A DNA stretch of 64,000 bases from Ligustrum vulgare (lineage: Eukaryota > Streptophyta > Magnoliopsida > Lamiales > Oleaceae): NCBI GenBank assembly GCA_963555705.1, contig OY743170.1:33927362-33991361 (forward strand), given 5' to 3'. Within the stretch, counting starts at the first letter, position 1. Each line of letters opens with the position of its first letter. The notes below the pieces were generated by a model. The model was not told where the DNA came from and did no database searches. It worked only from the letters and a program-made list of their open reading frames with translations. Below are positions 10,640 through 22,322 of this stretch, in pieces. Both the position numbers and the translations under genes were made by a program.

Positions 10640-12290
10640 CATAAAAGGCCATTTAGAAAGAGCCAAAAATGCACGTAAAGGCACGAGTATGTGGATATGC
10701 AGGAAGGGAAATGGAACGCGCGAAAGTGGGCGACCCCCCCGGATTTGGAAAGCAGCAAATCCGGGGGAGGGGGAGAACTTAAAGCAGAGTGAGGGCTGGA
10801 AATCAAACGAAGTCGATTTCCGACCTCATGACAGTCCAAGAAAGCTTTCAGAAAGGGGACAAGGTCTTGAGAGCAAAGCGAACAAAACCGAAGCCTCGAC
10901 CATCAAACGAAGTGAGATTAGGAGGGCCAATTCATATCTCCATTTTCTGTGAAAAGGGGGACAGGAAGCATAATTTCATTCCCAATGAGGGATCCTTTCC
11001 TTTCGTTTCGCATTTCTCATCAAACAAATAGGGGATTTTTCATTACTTCAACTAGTATCAATTGATGGGAAAGAGACATATGTGGATTAGTACAATTATT
11101 GGCATATTCAGGATTCCAAGAGAGACCGGGTCTGGTTTTCGATCCATGTAATGGAATAGAGTACCATATCTTTATATGGAGCACATACACAAATGGGATT
11201 CGTTTCTTGTACGATACAAAATGAATTTAACAAGATTACCCTGAGTAGAAAACTTTTACAGATTAAACTATTTCCTTTTCTTTCTGGCTCCGATTTTTTG
11301 TACCTTCAAGTACTAATTTTTAGTTTGAAAAAAAAATAAAAAATATATATATATATATATATCATTCCAATTTCACACTGAGCTTTTGATATATGCATCC
11401 CAGTACTAATGAAGGAAGGAGTATATTAAAAAACCAAGGATCCTACCATTTCACTCTTAGCAAGGGAATGCAAATTTTTTTATTTTTATAGTTAGAATTG
11501 ATTTTTCGTATCTATCCAATAATATAATATGAATGACTTTCTATTCACTCGGTTTCTGGGTCATAATCATTATGTAGGAGAGATGGCCGAATAGTTTAAG
11601 GTGTAGCATTGGAATTGCTATGTAGGCTTTTGTTTATCGAGGGTTCGAATCCCTCTCTTTCCGTAACTTCACCTAATTAACTAATGTTACTGACCAAAAT
11701 TTATTAAATCAAAATGGAAATCATTATTCCAATAGTTAGACCATTCTTTTATATAGATTCTCTATTCCTAATTGCTATTTTTCGGAAAATACTGGAAAGA
11801 GTAGACAAGGAATTCAAATATTCCTGTCGATCTATGTTTCTATTAGAAGGAGTCTTTCTCTACTGCTGTTGGTACTTGGTATCGGCTTCTGCCTACAGTC
11901 CCATCCGTGCTTTTACTTGGATAGGGCCTATTTGATTACATTTCTATCTTCTATTTTCATTTTTGCAGCATTCGTTGATGATGCAGATTAGGGATTGAAC
12001 TTCAATGGGAATTAGCCCACCAATTGATACTGGTCTAACTAGAACAAAACCAGCAAAAGCTTTCCCTGCGCTTTGGAGCCTTTTCTCTTCTCGCCTTGCG
12101 GCTTTGGAAGTCTACTCTACTATAATGTGCAGTGCTTAAATGGGTTAACTATTCCATTACTTGGAAGTGAGCATAACCAAGGGCATTTTGTAACTCGCCA
12201 TGAAAAGCCAATATGAAACCGGACCACGCGTGCTCTTTTCCCCTTCTCGTCTAAAAAAAGGCTCGTACAAACAAATGGACCTTACCTTAT
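10640..12290. other. Organelle-derived insert (plastid/mitochondrial type)
   Basis: This stretch differs in style from the copia sequence on both sides. It contains a plastid-type trnS-GGA (11577-11663) with flanking intergenic sequence, and GC-balanced segments at 10700-10960 and 12060-12260 that resemble mitochondrial spacer DNA. A mixture is natural if the source was mitochondrial DNA that had already taken up plastid DNA. Both ends are approximate because I cannot align to an organelle genome. Confidence 0.5.
11577..11663 (+). pseudogene. trnS-GGA: Plastid-type tRNA-Ser (GGA) copy, decayed
   Basis: An 87-nt cloverleaf-sized sequence from ggagagatggccga to tctctttccg. The acceptor stem GGAGAGA pairs with TCTCTTTCC (allowing G-T), the anticodon loop is ttGGAat between TAGCA and TGCTA, there is a long variable arm as in class II tRNAs, and the T loop is GGTTCGAATCC. 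The D arm reads gaatagtttaaggtg where a functional plastid gene has a G-rich gagtggttgaaggcg, so several C-to-T and G-to-A changes have occurred. It has no CCA and lies in nuclear repeats, so it is a transferred relic. Confidence 0.8.
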
Positions 12291-12359
12291 AATAAGGGTA
12301 TGTCTTAACATGCCTATTTCCAACTGGTCCAACATTATACCTTAGTGAGATCATCCTCA

Positions 12360-13200
12360 AAAAAGTTCAGAGATAATAAACCTGAAACCTTACAGCTGTA
12401 AATAACTTTAACTTTAAACCGTATTCAAAACGACAATAAATGCGTCCAATGTAAGATTACCCAATATACAAACTCCCACTGAAACTAAATATCCTCAAGA
12501 AATACAACACCCATATGAGCAATGTGCTCATGAAAGACCTTGGGTTGTAATACCTTAGTAAGCGGATCCCCAATTATGGAGTTTGTCCCAACGTACTCTT
12601 ATTGACACCTGTCCACTCTGAACTCTATCCTTAACAACCACGAATTTATGTCAATATATTTTCACTAAGTTAAGCTCCTGCTGTTACTAGAATATAAAAC
12701 TACTGAGTTATTGTCACAATATAACTTTAGTGGTCTTTCTATACCATACAAAATGCGCAACCTAGTGACAAAATTTTTCAGCTATATTCCATGATTAGAT
12801 GCCTCAAAAATGCTACAAACTCTTCTACTATGCTGGAAGAAGCTATAAGTGTCTACTAGACACTCCTTCCGAAAATAAATCCTCCAACTAGCAGATAGAT
12901 GTAGCCTGATGTGGATCTCTTACTTTCTTGGCATTTAGCAAAATCAGAATCATAATACCATATGATCTCCAACTGATCCGATTTTTTGTATGTGAGCATG
13001 TAATCTTTTATTCTTTTTAAATACCTTATAACCCTTTTGGATGCTTTCCAATGATCCATCACAAAGTTACTTAAATATCTCCTTAGCATCCCAATAATGT
13101 ATGCAATATCCGAACGCATACAAATTTGAGCATACATCAAACTCCCTATAGTTGAACTACATGGGATCCTCTGCATTTCCTTAACTTCAAGATAACTTTT
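12360..13200 (-). pseudogene. Copia RNase H and RT C-terminus
   Basis: The best part (13176-12856) reads CSSTIGSLMYAQICMRSDIAYIIG, then LSNFVMDHWKASKRVIRYLK and WYYDSDFAKCQESKRSTSGYI. These are the standard copia motifs IGSLMYA, RPDIAYAVG and the DSDFAGD...RKSTSGY RNase H region. Downstream to about 12360 only fragments survive, such as the ETEYxA-like region followed by stops. It belongs to the outer copia element. Confidence 0.9.
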
Positions 13201-13673
13201 CGGGCATTAGTTGAAACTAAATTTGTCTCCCTTAGCGATACGGGTGTCCCCTAGTTTATTGTCTTGCATGCCAAGCCTCTTGAGTACTTTATCGATATAG
13301 CTATTTTGTGATAATTCAAAAATGCGCAAAGAGCAATCCTAGTGTATCTGAATCTCTAATACAAAAGAGGTGTCACCAAGATCTTTCATCTAAAGATTCC
13401 TTGATAAAAATCTCATAATTTTATATGACATGCCTATATCATTGGTGGCAAGCAATATGTTATCAATATAAAAAACCAGGAAAATACACTTACTCCCACT
13501 GAACTTGTAATACACATAATCATCAACAACATTAATCTCAAAACCAAATGAGATAATTACTTGATGAAATTTGTATTACCCTTAACAAGAAGCTTGCTTG
13601 AGTACATAGATGGATTTATTTAATTTGGAAACCATTTGTTTTGGGTCTTCTGATACAAAGCCTTTTGGTTGCA

Positions 13674-13713
<40 letters not shown>

Positions 13714-13980
13714 TCCCATCAATGTTTCCATCCAGAAATACCGTCTTAGCATCCATTTGATGTAACTCAAGGTCAAAATGTGCAACAATCTAACTTCCCT
13801 GAAAGAGTCTTTCGTTGAAACCGAAGAGAAAGACTCTTTATATTCGATGCCTTCTTTCTATGTAAAGTCCTTAGATACAAGACGAACCTTATATCTTTCC
13901 ACATTATATTTCAAATCCCTCTTGGTTTAAAAATCCATTTAAGACCAATAGGCTTCACACTTTCTAGTAATGGGCAAGAT
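13201..13980 (-). pseudogene. Copia reverse transcriptase fragment
   Basis: Includes VQPKGFVSEDPKQMVSKLNK followed by SIYVLKQAS, the copia RT motif QPxGF...KSIYGLKQASR. The preceding FLxGxL motif is readable near 13730. An expanded TA microsatellite sits directly before it. The YVDD region is degraded in 13400-13480. Frameshifts and stops are frequent, so only domain identity can be claimed. Confidence 0.85.
13676..13711. repeat. (TA)n microsatellite inside copia RT
   Basis: 36 bp of alternating TA. In the RT frame on the minus strand it codes alternating Tyr and Ile immediately before MVQPKGF, so it expanded from the TATATG of the normal VYMxQP motif. Confidence 0.95.
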
Positions 13981-14116
13981 CCAAAAAATTATTAGCTTGC
14001 ATATGCATATACTCCTTATTTATGGTATCAATTCACTGTTTAGAGTAAGAACCCTGCATGGCCTGATGGAAATTGATTGGAACATCCCCCACCATTCCGT
14101 TATTTTCCTTATGTTC

Positions 14117-14307
14117 TTAGAGATATACTATTAAATTATCTAGAATAATATTTTTCCCTTCTCTCGTGGATCTCCTTAATGGCATTAGTTCTTGAGATTG
14201 TTGAGTTTGTACTTCTAAAATAATTACTTTATTTTGGATGGGAGGTTTTTCAACATTGTCTAGTTGAGGTTCCCAATATGCTTCTTGATCAATGACATGC
14301 ATAGAAA
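14117..14307 (-). pseudogene. Copia integrase C-end to RT linker
   Basis: Reads IILEVQTQQSQELMPLRRST followed by REGKNI. The PLRRSTR motif marks the copia linker before RT. The Athila-like insertion at 14308 cuts this gene; its other half continues at 21995. Confidence 0.8.
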
Positions 14308-14312
14308 CTTGC
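14308..14312. repeat. Target-site duplication, left copy
   Basis: cttgc, repeated at 21995-21999 on the far side of the Athila-like element. Confidence 0.9.
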
Positions 14313-15735
14313 TGGTGCGCGTCGCGATGCACCAAGAATTAATTGAATTTCCTTACTTGCCAAAACTCAAATTTAAATGTGATAGCGGAAGCAAGGGTCG
14401 ATCCCACGAGGAACGGGAATTAATTTAATGCCATGTCAATTAGAATTATAAGGGGGGTTTTGAGTTGAAAATTGCAATTAATCTAAATAATCAAATAAAG
14501 ATGTAAAATAGCTGGAATAAAAATCAAATAATAAAGAATCCTAGTTCTCAGGTTCGGTTGTGCCCTATCATAATATTGTCATTCCCCAAGCAACTCATGT
14601 ACTATTTCCTTTGTTTTATTTATCACCCGGAATAATCAAAAAGCTCTGATTAATCCAATTCTTCCTTAATAATAATCAATTAAAATTAGTTCTCCAATCA
14701 ATTTAGAGTGAATGAACAACCTAGAATAAGCTCCCTAGATTTAATTCATTAACTATGTGAAAACAAGAAGAATTAGGTGAACTAAATTATCAATTACATA
14801 TGCTCGAATTGAATAATCTAGATTGGATTTTCATATGGAAATATAAAATTACCAATTGCTACTATGATTTGGATAACAAGACAAATACGAATCCAATTAC
14901 CCAAATTAGCAAACATCAACACAATAATTAAAAGACAAGGCCTTAATCAATTAATATATTGTCTTGACGAAATTAATGTTCATGAGAAATCCAATAAATA
15001 AAACATAAAAATAAGAACTACGTTACGAGTTTGAGGAATGAATAATAAAATAATATGAACACAACGTCCCCCTTGAACTAGGTTGAGAAGATTAGCCACG
15101 CATTTCCATGAAGAATTTCCCAAAAATATTGTCTTGATTCAACTTGATTTTTTTCCAGAATTTCTTCTCTTCAAACCTTGATATTGGTGGCTCTCAAAAT
15201 AATTCTCCTCCCTCTCTTTGGTACTGAATTGCTCCTTTTATAGAGCCCAAATTCGTGCCCTAGCTTAGCCAAAAAGAAATACCAAAGATAGAGTTTAAGT
15301 TGAATTAGGAAACAATTTCCTTTTTTTTTCGGGCTTAAGTTACGGCCGTAATATAAGGAGTTACGGCTGTAACTCACTTTCTGTTTAATTTTACAACACA
15401 ATTGATTCACTTCTTACGGCCGTGACTTACAACTTGTTACGGCCGTGAGAAACTTCCAATACGGCCGTAACTTAGTTTCTGCAGATTTTCGTGATTTTTG
15501 TTCAATCAACCACTTACGGCCGTGACTTTCATGTTGCGGCCGTAACTTATTTACATGCCAGGTTCTCGAACTTCCTTTTTACGTGCTTTTTGGTCATTTT
15601 TCCTTCTTTTCTTGTCATTTGCGATCCTACACAATATAAAACATAAAATGCATTAAGCAATACTTAATTAGGATCAAACTAACAGTAATTCGAGGCAACA
15701 AGTAAAGAAATAAAGTGCTAGTAAAGCACTTATCA
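14313..15735 (-). repeat. 3' LTR of the Athila-like element
   Basis: Plus strand starts tggtgcgcgtcgcgatgcac and ends gcacttatca, 1423 bp. TATA box (TATAAAA on the minus strand) at 15236-15242. A cluster of palindromes lies upstream of it at 15340-15545. Confidence 0.95.
15340..15545. promoter_or_regulatory. Cluster of seven TTACGGCCGTAA-type palindromes upstream of the LTR TATA box
   Basis: Copies at 15340-15351 (perfect TTACGGCCGTAA), 15361 (one change), 15414, 15437, about 15459, 15514 and about 15534. They lie roughly 100-300 bases upstream of the minus-strand TATA box at 15236-15242. The right LTR holds the same array from 21599, with extra CpG-type changes. Regulatory function is inferred from number, symmetry and position only. 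Confidence 0.6.
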
Positions 15736-17960
15736 AATCCCCCCACACTTGAACCATTGTTCGTCCTCGAATAATGATAGAAAAGAACTAAAGCACGACT
15801 TGAATGAACATGTTAGACTTTTAAATCTGGAAAGTCGAGGTCACAACCCACTTCTTTTTAGCACGAAAATCAAATTGCATAATCGGAGTGTGTTAGTGTG
15901 TGTAAGAGATGCATCACCCAATATTCTCCGAACAAAAATGAAAATTGATACCCCAATGTGGATTATATCATTTCACCTCTCGTGAGTTCTCTCTGAATTT
16001 ATCAATTCCCCATAAAAATGTAAGTTTTGACTAATTCAAGTAAATGCCAACAGATTAGTGCGGTTTATCACATGGTAAAAATTTAGTCAATACACAGTTT
16101 CAGATCAAAAAGGGCACAAAATATAGACCAAGCAATTCAAACCACTCATAAGTACATGTAATGGGAGCCAACACTCTCACCGGATATCTCTCTTCGCACA
16201 AAGTGTATATAAAGGTGAGAATTTTACGCTCAACTCGCTGCATGAAAAACTTGTTACCACAGATTGTTCAAATGTCAAAACCGGAGCCAACAATAACACA
16301 AGTGCAAAGCAAAGGTCTTTGTTGGGTTGTAGCGGGGCTTCGGGTCAGGTGGGATAAAAGGGAAACATTTAGGCTGAATCGAGAAGGAGTTTCACAAGCC
16401 GAATCGGTTCAATTATAACATTCCTTCTTTCTTCTTCAACATGAATTTAATAATCTCCCTGCCATCCAACTGATTTAACACTAGACTTCTATTTTGTGCA
16501 GCTTGAGTGTTTATTTTCAATACTAGCAAATGTTCATGACCTCGTAATTTGAGAACTGGCCTGAACTTCTCTTTTTCTTTTGTTTTTTTTTTTCTTCAAA
16601 CATATACTGCAATTTTTCTCTTTTGGTCAAATCACCCCACAATCCCTAATGACACAAGATTGAATTTCCACTTTGAAACTTAATCCACCTCAAGCTTCTC
16701 AACCAACACAAGCTTGTGAATCCGTTCTCTATAGGTTCAAGAAAAGGGATAACATGAAAGAATGGGTGTTCGTGGCTTGTAGTGTGGTATTAATATTCCA
16801 AAGAAAGGCTAAGGCTCAAAGGGTCTTCTAATGGTAAATGTACAATGGTAGGCTTATTTAGAAGGCCAAATTTGGTTCATCCTAGTGCCTTTACTATATT
16901 TTGCACTCGAGCCAAGAAGCTACTACGGCATGTACACAAAAGCATATCCAAGAACAAATCAACCATGCAGGACACACATTAAAAAAAATAAGAGCTTTAT
17001 ATAAAGAGTAAAACTAGCTCGTAGGCTCAAAAGCTCACAAATTATGGTTCATATCTGTGTCTCCCATCCAATTATGAGTTTTGGTCATTGCTCGGTCTTA
17101 GGGTCGAATTGAAAAATGCAAAAAATCTAGTGGCCAAAGGGGTGAATCTCTTTACTTGGGGTAGTTATCAGTCATATCAAATTTGGGTTTGTATCTACTA
17201 GGTTGCAGTGATATGGCATTTTGTCCCCATTTTCAAACCTATTCGGAAAGTATTGGAAAATTCATCTCTACGTGCTCAATTCATGTCCAATTATGCAATT
17301 TAGGAGTTGGTAGTTCAAAAATTATGATAAGTGGGTTGCTTCCTATCCAACCAGTGTAAATAAAAGAGGACCAAAATAGAAAAATGACAAGCAAGACTAA
17401 ATGATTGACAGAAGTTAGATACAAAATTAAACATAAAAGGAAGATAATGCGACAGCAATTGACAGAAGACACCCCCCACACTTAAAATCCACATTGTCCT
17501 CAAAGTGGAACTAGAAAGTACAAAATGAAAGAGGAGGTTAGAAGACTCCCTCGATTTTTACTGAGGAGGGGGCCCGCCATGGAGCCTTTGCAAACGCTAG
17601 AGTTCCTCTCGAATGAACCTCTACTCTTCCAAGATAGCCTGCTGGTCGTCTTGCATGCCGTCCAAAAGTTCTCTGTGAATTTTTGGATGAATTGAAGTGA
17701 AGGGGAAGGAATTAACAACCCACAATGCTGCTTTGGACTATAAGTAAGTCACATTTTGAAAGAAAAAAAAAATTCAAAGGGACAATTACGGCCGTAATGA
17801 GGCTTCTGCATAAAAAAGATGAAATTGAGTTACGGTCGTAAAATGTTAAATTACGGCCGTAACAAGGTCCCTGGAAATAATTTTTTTTTTTTTTTTTTTA
17901 AGTGAAAGAAATGAATAAATAAACTAAAAATGAACCAAATGAAAATATGAAAATAAAGAG
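15736..17960. other. Non-coding 3' interior of the Athila-like element
   Basis: Begins with the PPT (15737-15750) next to the 3' LTR. No RT or integrase motif was found on either strand. Three more palindromes related to TTACGGCCGTAA lie at 17786-17797, 17830-17841 (one change) and 17851-17862. Confidence 0.75.
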
Positions 17961-18101
17961 TCGAGGGGATAAAGAAACTCCCCTCTCGGGTTGCCTCCCG
18001 AGCAGCGCCTTTGTTTATTGTCGTTGGCTCGACTTGTTGTTTCCTCCTTCAACCGGGATCAGGTGGATTTCAAAAGCTCAACTTCTTTTTCATATTTTTC
18101 A

Positions 18102-18746
18102 TCAGGGCCTGCAAGACAGGGGCAAAATCATGTCTTCAGAAGTTGGCAATGTGATACACGAGATTTTACCTGGCTTTTCATCATTTTCACCAAGTTTGAA
18201 AGTTTCCTGTACTGAAGAATCAATAACATTAAAAGAATGAACAGGATTATCATCATCAAGGTAGTTCACAGAATCATAAATATTAAACTGAATAATCTCA
18301 TTATCAAATTCCATAGTAAGTGAACCACTACTAACATCTATCTTGGTCTTAGATGTTTTTAGAAATGGTCTACCTAACAAAATAGGAGTAGAGTTGGGGG
18401 AATGGTCATCATTCATGTCTAATACATAAAAATCTGCAGGAAATACTAACCCGCCTACTTGCACTAGAATGTCTTCAACTACCCCATCAGGATAAGCATT
18501 AGAACGATTGGCTAGTTGAATTATAACATTAGTTTCAGTCAGTTTGGAAAGTTTTAATGCATTGTATGTAGACCTAGGCATTACATTTATAGATGCACCT
18601 AAATCTATTAGTGCACGATCCAGTTTAGTGTTACCTATTTGGCATGGTATAGTGAACATACCTGGATCCTTGCATTTTGGGGGCAGTTTCCTTTGGAAGA
18701 GTGCTGACACATTTTCCCCCATTCTTACCATTTCATTTCCCATCAA
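18102..18746 (-). pseudogene. Aspartic protease of the Athila-like element
   Basis: A 214-codon stretch. Motifs: CKDPGMFTIPCQIGN, the active-site block ALIDLGASINVMP (the DLGAS form is normal for Athila), then ILLGRPFLKTSKTKIDVSSG, the conserved ILGRPFL flap-side motif. It cleaves the Gag polyprotein. It continues from gag, from which a TGA near 18770-18790 now separates it. The catalytic Asp is intact, so decay is recent. Confidence 0.9.
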
Positions 18747-18788
18747 CTTCCGTTTGTTGGTGCACAGCTCCTTTAAGAACTTTGCGTA

Positions 18789-20409
18789 TCAGGGCACTTG
18801 CTTGATTGCATCCAACAGTGGAATGTTGATTTCCACTTTCCTGAACATTTCCAGAATTTCCTTCTCCTTGCTTTCCTTAGTCTCCTTCGCTAACCTGCTC
18901 GGAAAAGGCGGTGGAGTTAGTTTCGCATTCACAATAGGTTCGGTTTTTACCTGAGAGTTTTGTGGAATGCTGTTTTTCTTTTCGACTTCTTTTTCTTCAA
19001 CCTCCTCCTCTTCACTCGCGGTTGGCTTTGATTGTGGCGCCTTAAATTCTTTTCCACTTCGAAGAGTAATTGCACTTACATTCTTCGGATTCACCTCGGG
19101 TTGAGATGTCAACTTTCCTCCTGTTCGTGCTTCCAGTCTGTTGATAGTTGTGGCCATTTGACTCATTTGCTTTTCCAGGTTTTGAATGCTGGATTTGGTA
19201 TCCTGTTGAAATTGTAGAGTGTTAGTGGCCAAAGTTTTCATCATTTCTTCGAGAGACATACCTGATGATTGTGGCTTTTGCTGATATTGTCCCTGTGGAT
19301 GGAAAATTCCTTGTTGTAGAAAATTCCCTTGAGGCTTGTTGGAGACGAAACCCGGAGGTTTGTTATTTCCATAGCTCAAGTTCGGGTGGTCCCTCCAGCC
19401 AGGATTGTAAGTGTTTGAGTACGGATTGTATTGTTGTTCTTGAAATGGGAAGCCTCCAGCAGCGTTCATGTTCACTGTTTTCCTCTTGGAGCACCGGGCA
19501 CGCATCCGTTGCATGTCCGAAGTTAGCACATATCCCGCATGCTTTGACTTGTTGTGCACTTCCTACAGCAAGTTGTTTAACGAGATTTGTTAGTTCAAAC
19601 AGGTGACTTTCTAAATTGGAACTACTTACCTCGTTCACGCGACGAATTTGCATGTCTCGGGTTGGGTTAAATTGCTGAGTGTTTTCAGCCATGTTGGAAA
19701 TCAAAGCCCGAGCTTGTTCCGGTGTTTTTTCCATTAAGGCACCTCCACTTGCGGCATCTATCATACTTCTGTCCATTGGTAGCAGTCCTTCGTAGAAATA
19801 TTGCACCAGTAGTTGTTCGCTGATTTGATGATGGGGGCAGCTCGAGATGAGCTTCTTGAAGCGCTCCCAATATTCATACAGCGATTCACCATTGTTTTGA
19901 CGAACCCCGCAAATTTCCTTCCGGATTGTTCCAGCCCGAGATGCAGGAAAATATTTTTCCAAAAATAGCCTCTTCATGTCATTCCAGGTGGTGACTGATC
20001 CGGATGGTAAACAGTATAGCCAATCAGTAGCGGCATCCTTTAACGAGAATGGAAAGGCCCTCATTTTAATTTGTTCCTCGGTAATACCAGTGGGTCTCAT
20101 ACTGTCACAAACCACGTGGAATTCCTTGAGATGCCTGTAAGGGTCTTCACCAACATGTCCTCGAAAAATTGGCAACAAGTGAATGAGTCCAGATTTGAGT
20201 TCAAAAGTTTTTCCCTCCTCCACTGTCGGAAAAGTGATACAGAGTGGCTGTTGAGCAACATCTGGAGTGGCCAATTGTTTAAGTGTCCTGTTGTTGAGGT
20301 TATGAGCTGCCATTTGTTCTAGTGCTTCCCTTCTTTGCTGTCGAAAAGTTCGCTCGATTTCTGGATCAAATAAAAAATATTCAGGATTAGTGGATCGAGT
20401 TTTATGCAT
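18789..20409 (-). pseudogene. gag of the Athila-like element
   Basis: Starts MHKTRSTNPEYFLFDPEIER at 20409. The capsid (retrotransposon gag) domain spans about residues 85-230, with RHLKEFHVVCDSM, FPFSLKDAATDWLYCLP, FLEKYFPASRA and YFYEGLLPMDRSMIDAASGG, all standard Athila features. A zinc knuckle CGICANFGHATDACP follows near residue 300. A frameshift around 19480-19500 moves the rest into another frame, which continues with QEQQYNPYSNTYNPGWRDHP and a coiled-coil MEEMMKTLATNTLQFQ-like stretch down to 18789. One frameshift and one stop break an otherwise complete gag-protease gene. Confidence 0.92.
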
Positions 20410-20547
20410 ACAAATAAATGAATAAATAAATAAAATTTTCGGAATTTCAAATTCTTTTTTTTTTATATTAAACCGAAACTAAAAATAAATAAATAAAAAT
20501 GCAGAAAATAAAATTCTAATTGATTAAACAGAAAATTGGTTAACCGT

Positions 20548-20565
20548 TCCCCGGCAACGGCGCCA
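20548..20565 (-). other. Primer-binding site of the Athila-like element
   Basis: Minus strand TGGCGCCGTTGCCGGGGA, the tRNA-Asp-type PBS of many Athila relatives, six bases inside the 5' LTR. Confidence 0.92.
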
Positions 20566-20571
20566 AAAACT

Positions 20572-21994
20572 TGGTACGCGTCGCGATGCACCAAGAATTA
20601 ATTGAATTTCCTTACTTTCCAAAACTCAAATTTAAATGTGATAGCGGAAGCAAGGGTCGATCCCACGAGGAACGGGAACTAATTTAATGCCATGTCAATT
20701 AGAATTATAAGGGGGTTTTGAGTTGAAAATTGCAATTAATCTAAATAATCAAATAAAGATGTAAAATAGCTGGAATAAAAATCAAATAATAAAGAATCCT
20801 AGTTCTCAGGTTCGGTTGTGCCCTATCATAATATTGTCATTCCCCAAGCAACGCATGTACTATTTCCTTTGTTTTATTTATCACCCGAAATAATCAAAAA
20901 GCTCTGATTAATCCAATTCTTCCTTAATAATAATCAATTAGAATTAGTTCTCCAATCAATTTAGAGTGAATGAACAACCTAGAATAAGCTCCCTAGATTT
21001 AATTCATTAACTATGTGAAAACAAGAAGAATTAGGTGAACTAAATTATCAATTACATATGCTCGAATTGAATAATCTAGATTGGATTTTCATATGGAAAT
21101 ATAAAATTACCAATTGCTACTATGATTTGGATAACAAGACAAATACGAATCCAATTACCCAAATTAGCAAACATCAACACAATAATTAAAAGACAAGGCC
21201 TTAATCAATTAATATATTGTCTTGACGAAATTAATGTTCATGAGAAATTCAATAAATAAAACATAAAAACAAGAACTACGTTACGAGTTTGAGGAATGAA
21301 TAATAAAATAATATGAACACAACGTCCCCCTTGAACTAGGTTGAGAAGATTAGCCACGCATTGCCATGAAGAATTCCCCAAAAATATTGTCTTGATTCAA
21401 CTTGATTTTTTTCCAGAATTTCTTCTCTTCAAACCTTAATATTGGTGGCTCTCAAAATAATTCTCCTCCCTCTCTTTGGTACTGAATTGCTCCTTTTATA
21501 GAGCCCAAATTCGTGCCCTAGCTTAGCCAAAAAGAAATACCAAAGATAGAGTTTAAGTTGAATTAGGAAACAATTTCCTTTTTTTTTTCGGGCTTAAGTT
21601 ACGGCCGTAATATAAGGAGTTATGGCCGTAACTCACTTTCTGTTTAATTTTACAACACAATTGATTCACTTCTTACGGCCGTGACTTACAACTTGTTACG
21701 GCCGTGAGAAACTTCCAATACAGCCGTAACTTAGTTTCTGCAGATTTTCGTGATTTTTGTTCAATCAACCGCTTACGGCTATGACTTTCATGTTGCGGCC
21801 ATAACTTATTTACATGCCAGGTCCTCGAACTTCCTTTTTACGTGCTTTTTGGTCCTTTTTCCTTCTTTTCTTGTCATTTGCGATCCTACACAATATAAAA
21901 CATAAAATGCATTAAGCAATACTTAATTAGAATCAAACTAACAGTAATTCGAGGCAACAAGTAAAGAAATAAAGTGCTAGTAAAGCACTTATCA
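20572..21994 (-). repeat. 5' LTR of the Athila-like element
   Basis: 1423 bp, from tggtacgcgtcgcg to gcacttatca on the plus strand. TATA box at 21494-21500 (minus). Palindrome array from 21599. Several palindromes carry C-to-T or G-to-A changes that the left LTR lacks. Confidence 0.95.
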
Positions 21995-21999
21995 CTTGC

Positions 22000-22320
22000 A
22001 CATTGTCAAAAGTAACAGTAGAAATCGAAATTGATCCTTCATCAACTTCTTCCTTAAAGACAATATCTCTAACCTTATTTCTCCCCCCAAACTCAACCTC
22101 CTCAAAATTCAAAATTGACTTAAGTGTGGGATCATAAAATACATAACCCCTCGATCGCTCAGAATAACCAATAAATTAGATGCTTACTATTTTGGAGTCC
22201 AATTTCTTTATGTGGCCTATAAGGCCTAGCCTTAGCTGGACATCCCTAAATGTGGAAATGCTTTAGACTAGGCTTTTTTCTTGTCAAAAGCTCATAAGAT
22301 GTTTTAGCAGCTGCTTTAGT
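22000..22320 (-). pseudogene. Copia integrase C-terminal region
   Basis: In broken frame the minus strand reads VPTKAAAKTSYELLTRKKPS, then LKHFHI, a stop, GCPAKARPYRPH and GYSERSRGY. These are the copia integrase motifs TPYELWxGKKPS...GCxAxA and GYSE. It is the upstream half of the gene cut by the Athila-like insertion and continues at 14307. Confidence 0.85.
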
Positions 22321-22322
22321 TG

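Larger units (their letters stand above)
14313..21994 (-). mobile_element. Non-autonomous Athila-like LTR element carrying only gag and protease
   Basis: Two LTRs of equal length (1423 bp each), flanked by target duplication cttgc (14308-14312 and 21995-21999). PBS TGGCGCCGTTGCCGGGGA (tRNA-Asp type, common in Athila) abuts the right LTR, and a GTGTGGGGGGATT PPT abuts the left. Gag and aspartic protease are present, but there is no RT, RNase H or integrase: the protease is followed by about 2.2 kb of non-coding DNA. This fits the class called TR-GAG, mobilised by enzymes of autonomous relatives. By eye the LTRs differ at about 20 sites, so it is younger than the copia it sits in. Confidence 0.92.

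Noticed and set aside
10617..10952. 111-codon plus-strand ORF
   Set aside because: Basic, low-information translation of organelle-like spacer DNA. No homologous motif recognised.
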